From assembly GCA_016201435.1 (NCBI GenBank), contig JACQCT010000014.1, positions 1 through 64,000 on the forward strand: a stretch of 64,000 nucleotides of DNA. The letters run 5' to 3'. Positions 61,237-64,000 of this stretch are shown in pieces; the first letter of the stretch is position 1, and each line of letters starts with the position of its first letter. A program made the translations under genes and the position numbers. The DNA comes from Nitrososphaerota archaeon (lineage in GTDB: Archaea > Thermoproteota > Nitrososphaeria > Nitrososphaerales > Nitrosopumilaceae). The notes beneath the pieces were generated by a model that saw only the letters and a program-made list of their open reading frames with translations, was not told the DNA's origin and searched no databases.

Positions 61237-62847
61237 ATGCAGGCAGAATCTGTAAAGTATATTTTTGTAACAGGAGGAGTTATGTCTGGTCTTGGAAAGG
61301 GCGTAGTCTCATCCTCGATCGCAAAGTTATTGCAGCTATCAAACCAAAAAGTTTCGTGTGTAAAAATTGATCCCTATCTGAACTATGACGCTGGAACCAT
61401 GAATCCCATTGCACATGGTGAAGTCTTTGTGACAGAAGATGGAGGCGAATGCGATATGGATATCGGAAACTATGAAAGATTTCTTAATCAAAACATACTA
61501 AAATCTCACAACATAACTACAGCTCAAATTTATTCAAGTGTAATAGAAGCCGAAAGAAAAGGCGAGTATCTTGGTGCATGTGTACAGATAATACCACATG
61601 TCACTGATGCTATAAAAGAAAGAATCAGAAATATTGCAAAAAACGAAGATTTGGGTATACTAGTAGTAGAATGTGGTGGAACAGTAGGAGACATTGAAAG
61701 TCTTCCATTTTTGGAAGCATTAAGACAAATGAGATCAGAGGATGGTCCAGAAAATGTTGTTTTTGTACATGTCACACTTGCACCATCACTTGATGTTGTA
61801 GGAGAACAAAAGACAAAACCTACACAACATAGTGTACAAGAGCTTCGTAGAATTGGTATCCAGCCAGATCTGTTGGCAGTAAGATGTACACATCCACTCG
61901 AAATAGCAACAAAGAAAAAGATATCACTTTTCTCAAATGTATCTGTTAAAGATGTATTTTCATGTCATGATGCAGACTCTATTTTAACAATACCGCAGAT
62001 GCTGTACGATCAAGGAATTATTGATATTATTTTCAAAAAATTTGGCAAAGTCGGTTTGGTAAACACTTCAGCAAACTGGGACAAGTGGAATTCAATTGTA
62101 AATTCTTTTGCAGTCATAAATCAAACCGTAAAAATAGCAATGGTTGGAAAATATGTCAAGCTTTCAGATAGCTATGTCAGTGTAAATCAAGCACTCAAAT
62201 ATGCAGGTGCAAAAATTGGAAAAAATGTTATGATAGACTGGATAGATTCTGAAGAGTTAAACGGAACCATTGACAAGCTTGCATCATACCAAGGCATACT
62301 AGTACCAGGAGGTTTTGGCGAGAGAGGCTCTGAAGGAATCATAAAGACAGCAAACTATGCAAGAGAGAAAAACATACCATATCTTGGAATTTGTTTTGGA
62401 TTCCAGCTTGCGGCAGTAGCTTTTGGACGTTATGTTTGTGGATTATCTAATGCAAATTCAACGGAGATTTCTCCAAATACTGAAAATCCAGTCATTGATC
62501 TTTTGCCAGAACAAAAGACAATTGAAAACAAGGGTGGTTCACTAAGGCTTGGTTCAAATGAAATCAAAGTGGAGGACAATACTCTGGCATTCAAACTTTA
62601 CAAATCAAACACAATTCTCAAAAGACACAGACATAGATACGAATTCAATCAAAAGTATCTTGATGCATTTGCCAATAAAGGAATGATTTTTTCAGGATAT
62701 AGTGATAACAAAAAACGAATGGAGATACTTGAAATTCCTACACATAGATTCTATCTGGGTGTGCAATTCCATCCAGAATTTAACAGCAGGCCTGGATTTC
62801 CAGAAGCATCGTTTGAAGCCTTTGTAAATGCTGCTGCCCACGCATAA
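61237..62847 (+). CDS. pyrG: CTP synthase
   Basis: Makes CTP from UTP using glutamine and ATP (536 residues). N-terminal synthase has the P-loop-like GGVMSGLGKGVVSSS; the C-terminal class I amidotransferase has the Cys nucleophile in GICFGFQ and His-Glu in HPEF. Start taken at the ATG at 61237, close to a predicted transcription start (TATA around 61192-61200); an in-frame TTG at 61222 is possible. Convergent with the kinase-HTH gene, ending next to it. Confidence 0.96.
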   Translation: MQAESVKYIFVTGGVMSGLGKGVVSSSIAKLLQLSNQKVSCVKIDPYLNYDAGTMNPIAHGEVFVTEDGGECDMDIGNYERFLNQNILKSHNITTAQIYSSVIEAERKGEYLGACVQIIPHVTDAIKERIRNIAKNEDLGILVVECGGTVGDIESLPFLEALRQMRSEDGPENVVFVHVTLAPSLDVVGEQKTKPTQHSVQELRRIGIQPDLLAVRCTHPLEIATKKKISLFSNVSVKDVFSCHDADSILTIPQMLYDQGIIDIIFKKFGKVGLVNTSANWDKWNSIVNSFAVINQTVKIAMVGKYVKLSDSYVSVNQALKYAGAKIGKNVMIDWIDSEELNGTIDKLASYQGILVPGGFGERGSEGIIKTANYAREKNIPYLGICFGFQLAAVAFGRYVCGLSNANSTEISPNTENPVIDLLPEQKTIENKGGSLRLGSNEIKVEDNTLAFKLYKSNTILKRHRHRYEFNQKYLDAFANKGMIFSGYSDNKKRMEILEIPTHRFYLGVQFHPEFNSRPGFPEASFEAFVNAAAHA

Positions 62848-63840
62848 TTATTTTGGTATTTCATAGATTCTTTGTCGTGTATCTCGTAAAGAAACCCTTC
62901 TTTTGACATATCCTTTGTCAAGTAGATGACGTAAGGCAAGCCTTACTGTTCTATCTGGTAGAAGTGTTTTTGCTGCTAATTCTTTTTGTGTTAATGAACC
63001 TTCATACTCTAATGTCTTTAACAAAAGTTTTGAGCTAGGTGGCATGTTTAAAAGATCATCAGCAAGTTTTACCTTTCTTGTTAATGCAGATACAGTAGTA
63101 GAATCTTTCCTCATTCGTATTATATTTGCAGGTATTGGAAATTTAGTACATGCAACCATCTGGTCAACTTTAAAACGGTCCTTCCCATCCATGACTACTT
63201 CACATCTAAGGCTAGATGAAATGTCGTCAATCTCAATTGAGCTGTCATCAGATACGATTAGTGGTCTTCTTGTGATGTCTAATGAGTTTACTGAAACAAT
63301 TCCAAATACCTTAGAATCTTGAAATATTGCAGGTCCACCTGCAGACATGGAATATGCAGAAGAACCAATTGGTGTCGTTATGATAACACCGTCACTGCTG
63401 TCATGCCAGACTTCTTCGCCGTTTATTCTTAGCACATGTTCAACCAGAGTTGCACTTTTTGATGAAAATATTGCAACGTCGTTTAATATCGGATAAACAC
63501 TTTTGTTGTCAATTTTTACACCAAGGCGTGTAACGTGTTCTATTGTAAAATCTGCTTTTTTTAATCTATTTAGAAATGTAGGAAATTCCTTTAAATCAAG
63601 TTGAGCAAGATAACCGCTTGATTCAAATTCATTTATGCCAAGCACTGGAACAGTGGTATTCAAGTCTTGATGAAAATAATTCCTAACTCCCCTGTCGCCA
63701 CCAGTAACTACCACATAATCAACATCTTTTGAAAGTTGTTTGTTGCCTAGTAGAAATGATTCTATGCCGTGACTTTCAAGCGATAGTTTTACGGATTTTA
63801 CTGTTCTTTCTTGATCCTGACTAAATATTGCTACTCGCAT
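62848..63840 (-). CDS. NAD-kinase-like protein fused to winged helix
   Basis: A 330-residue protein. Residues 1-250 form an NAD/diacylglycerol-kinase-like domain: GGDRG at 47-51 (usual GGDGT), ND at 120-121 in PILNDVAIF, and TPIGSSAYSMSAGGP at 156-170. Residues 262-330 are a winged helix (LTQKELAAKTLLPDRTVRLALRHLLDKGYVKRR). In GGDRG the Asp is kept but the Gly-Thr are changed to Arg-Gly, so kinase activity is in doubt and an NAD(H)-sensing regulator is an alternative. Co-directional with the partial gene at 63872, 31 bases away. Confidence 0.85.
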   Translation of the reverse strand: MRVAIFSQDQERTVKSVKLSLESHGIESFLLGNKQLSKDVDYVVVTGGDRGVRNYFHQDLNTTVPVLGINEFESSGYLAQLDLKEFPTFLNRLKKADFTIEHVTRLGVKIDNKSVYPILNDVAIFSSKSATLVEHVLRINGEEVWHDSSDGVIITTPIGSSAYSMSAGGPAIFQDSKVFGIVSVNSLDITRRPLIVSDDSSIEIDDISSSLRCEVVMDGKDRFKVDQMVACTKFPIPANIIRMRKDSTTVSALTRKVKLADDLLNMPPSSKLLLKTLEYEGSLTQKELAAKTLLPDRTVRLALRHLLDKGYVKRRVSLRDTRQRIYEIPK

Positions 63841-63871
63841 GATGTGATTTCAGTTTTTGTGCAATAAAAGC

Positions 63872-64000
63872 CTAGATGTGCTTGAATTTCACTTGGTTGT
63901 ACAGGTATGCCGCATTTTTTTCAATATCACCTTGATATGGAATCTTGGAAAGTCCTGTTTCTTTTGTCTCCAGTGCGGCTTGTGCAGAACCTACAGCAAA
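63872..64000 (-). CDS. C-terminal end of an unidentified protein (runs off the window)
   Basis: The last 42 codons of a minus-strand gene whose start is beyond the window edge. The tail reads AVGSAQAALETKETGLSKIP then YQGDIEKNAAYLYNQVKF, which suggests an alpha-helical enzyme C-terminus; the family cannot be named from this fragment. It is the likely upstream partner of the kinase-HTH gene in an operon. Confidence 0.6.
   Translation of the reverse strand, partial: FAVGSAQAALETKETGLSKIPYQGDIEKNAAYLYNQVKFKHI

Noticed and set aside
1-64000. CRISPR arrays, insertion sequences, rRNA genes or replication origin
   Set aside because: I saw no regularly spaced direct repeats, transposase genes, rRNA sequence or clustered origin-like repeats with cdc6/orc.

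Overview
The window looks like one contiguous piece of an archaeal chromosome, most likely an AT-rich ammonia-oxidising member of the Nitrososphaerota (Thaumarchaeota), Nitrosopumilales/Nitrosotalea-like. The archaeal assignment rests on a family-B DNA polymerase ending in a PIP box, a Hef-type helicase, aRF1, PurP-type purine synthesis, an aspS-gatCAB locus, TrmB and Lrp-type regulators, TATA-box promoters and many TTG or leaderless starts. The narrower assignment is inference: it rests on recognised protein styles (matrixins with tryptophan-rich C-terminal repeats, CbtAB, stand-alone Lrp ligand domains, small zinc-ribbon proteins). Genus cannot be fixed from the sequence. I see no rRNA, CRISPR array, insertion sequence or integrase.

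Layout. 0-9.2 kb: Hef helicase, dCMP deaminase, DNA polymerase B, agmatinase-like ureohydrolase, TPR and TrmB regulators. 9.6-12.7 kb: threonyl-tRNA synthetase, tRNA-Val and an FMN reductase. 12.7-14.1 kb: an NRAMP metal transporter behind a duplicated DtxR-like operator. 14.1-21.6 kb: the most distinctive locus, seven overlapping minus-strand genes (two receiver-only response regulators, a membrane-anchored matrixin protease, a LIM-like mini zinc protein, a two-TM histidine kinase, a urea/amide-type substrate-binding protein without a transporter, and a 1020-residue dCache-HAMP-PAS-PAS kinase). 21.8-31.3 kb: small regulators, threonine deaminase, a structured-RNA candidate, a cyclase-like protein, Lrp-type domains, tRNA-Phe, cobalamin adenosyltransferase and a second matrixin. 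31.4-39.6 kb: LOR/SDH-type arginine/ornithine enzyme, SDR, stress protein, and aspS-gatC-gatA-gatB. 39.8-50 kb: purP, a metal cluster (ZIP transporter, HTH regulators, CbtBA), a DsbA-like protein, aRF1, thioredoxin and HIT protein. 50-52.6 kb: envelope proteins. 52.7-62.9 kb: ilvD, the trpEGDCBA operon (no trpF), a DUF4258/DUF2283 pair and CTP synthase. The end holds an NAD-kinase-like protein fused to a winged helix, and the tail of an unidentified gene.

Themes. Amino-acid synthesis (ilvA, ilvD, trp), aminoacyl-tRNA supply, and metal/cobalamin handling (NRAMP, ZIP, CbtAB, adenosyltransferase) are ordinary core physiology. Metal uptake genes share a recognisable operator. The best candidate for an undescribed system is the 14.1-21.6 kb signalling operon, which reads as an extracytoplasmic small-molecule sensor: a transporter-type binding protein coupled to kinases, receivers and a membrane protease. 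Second-tier candidates are the stem-loop RNA upstream of ilvA, the kinase-HTH fusion with an altered GGDGT motif, and the divergent pair of membrane-anchored histidine-motif proteins.
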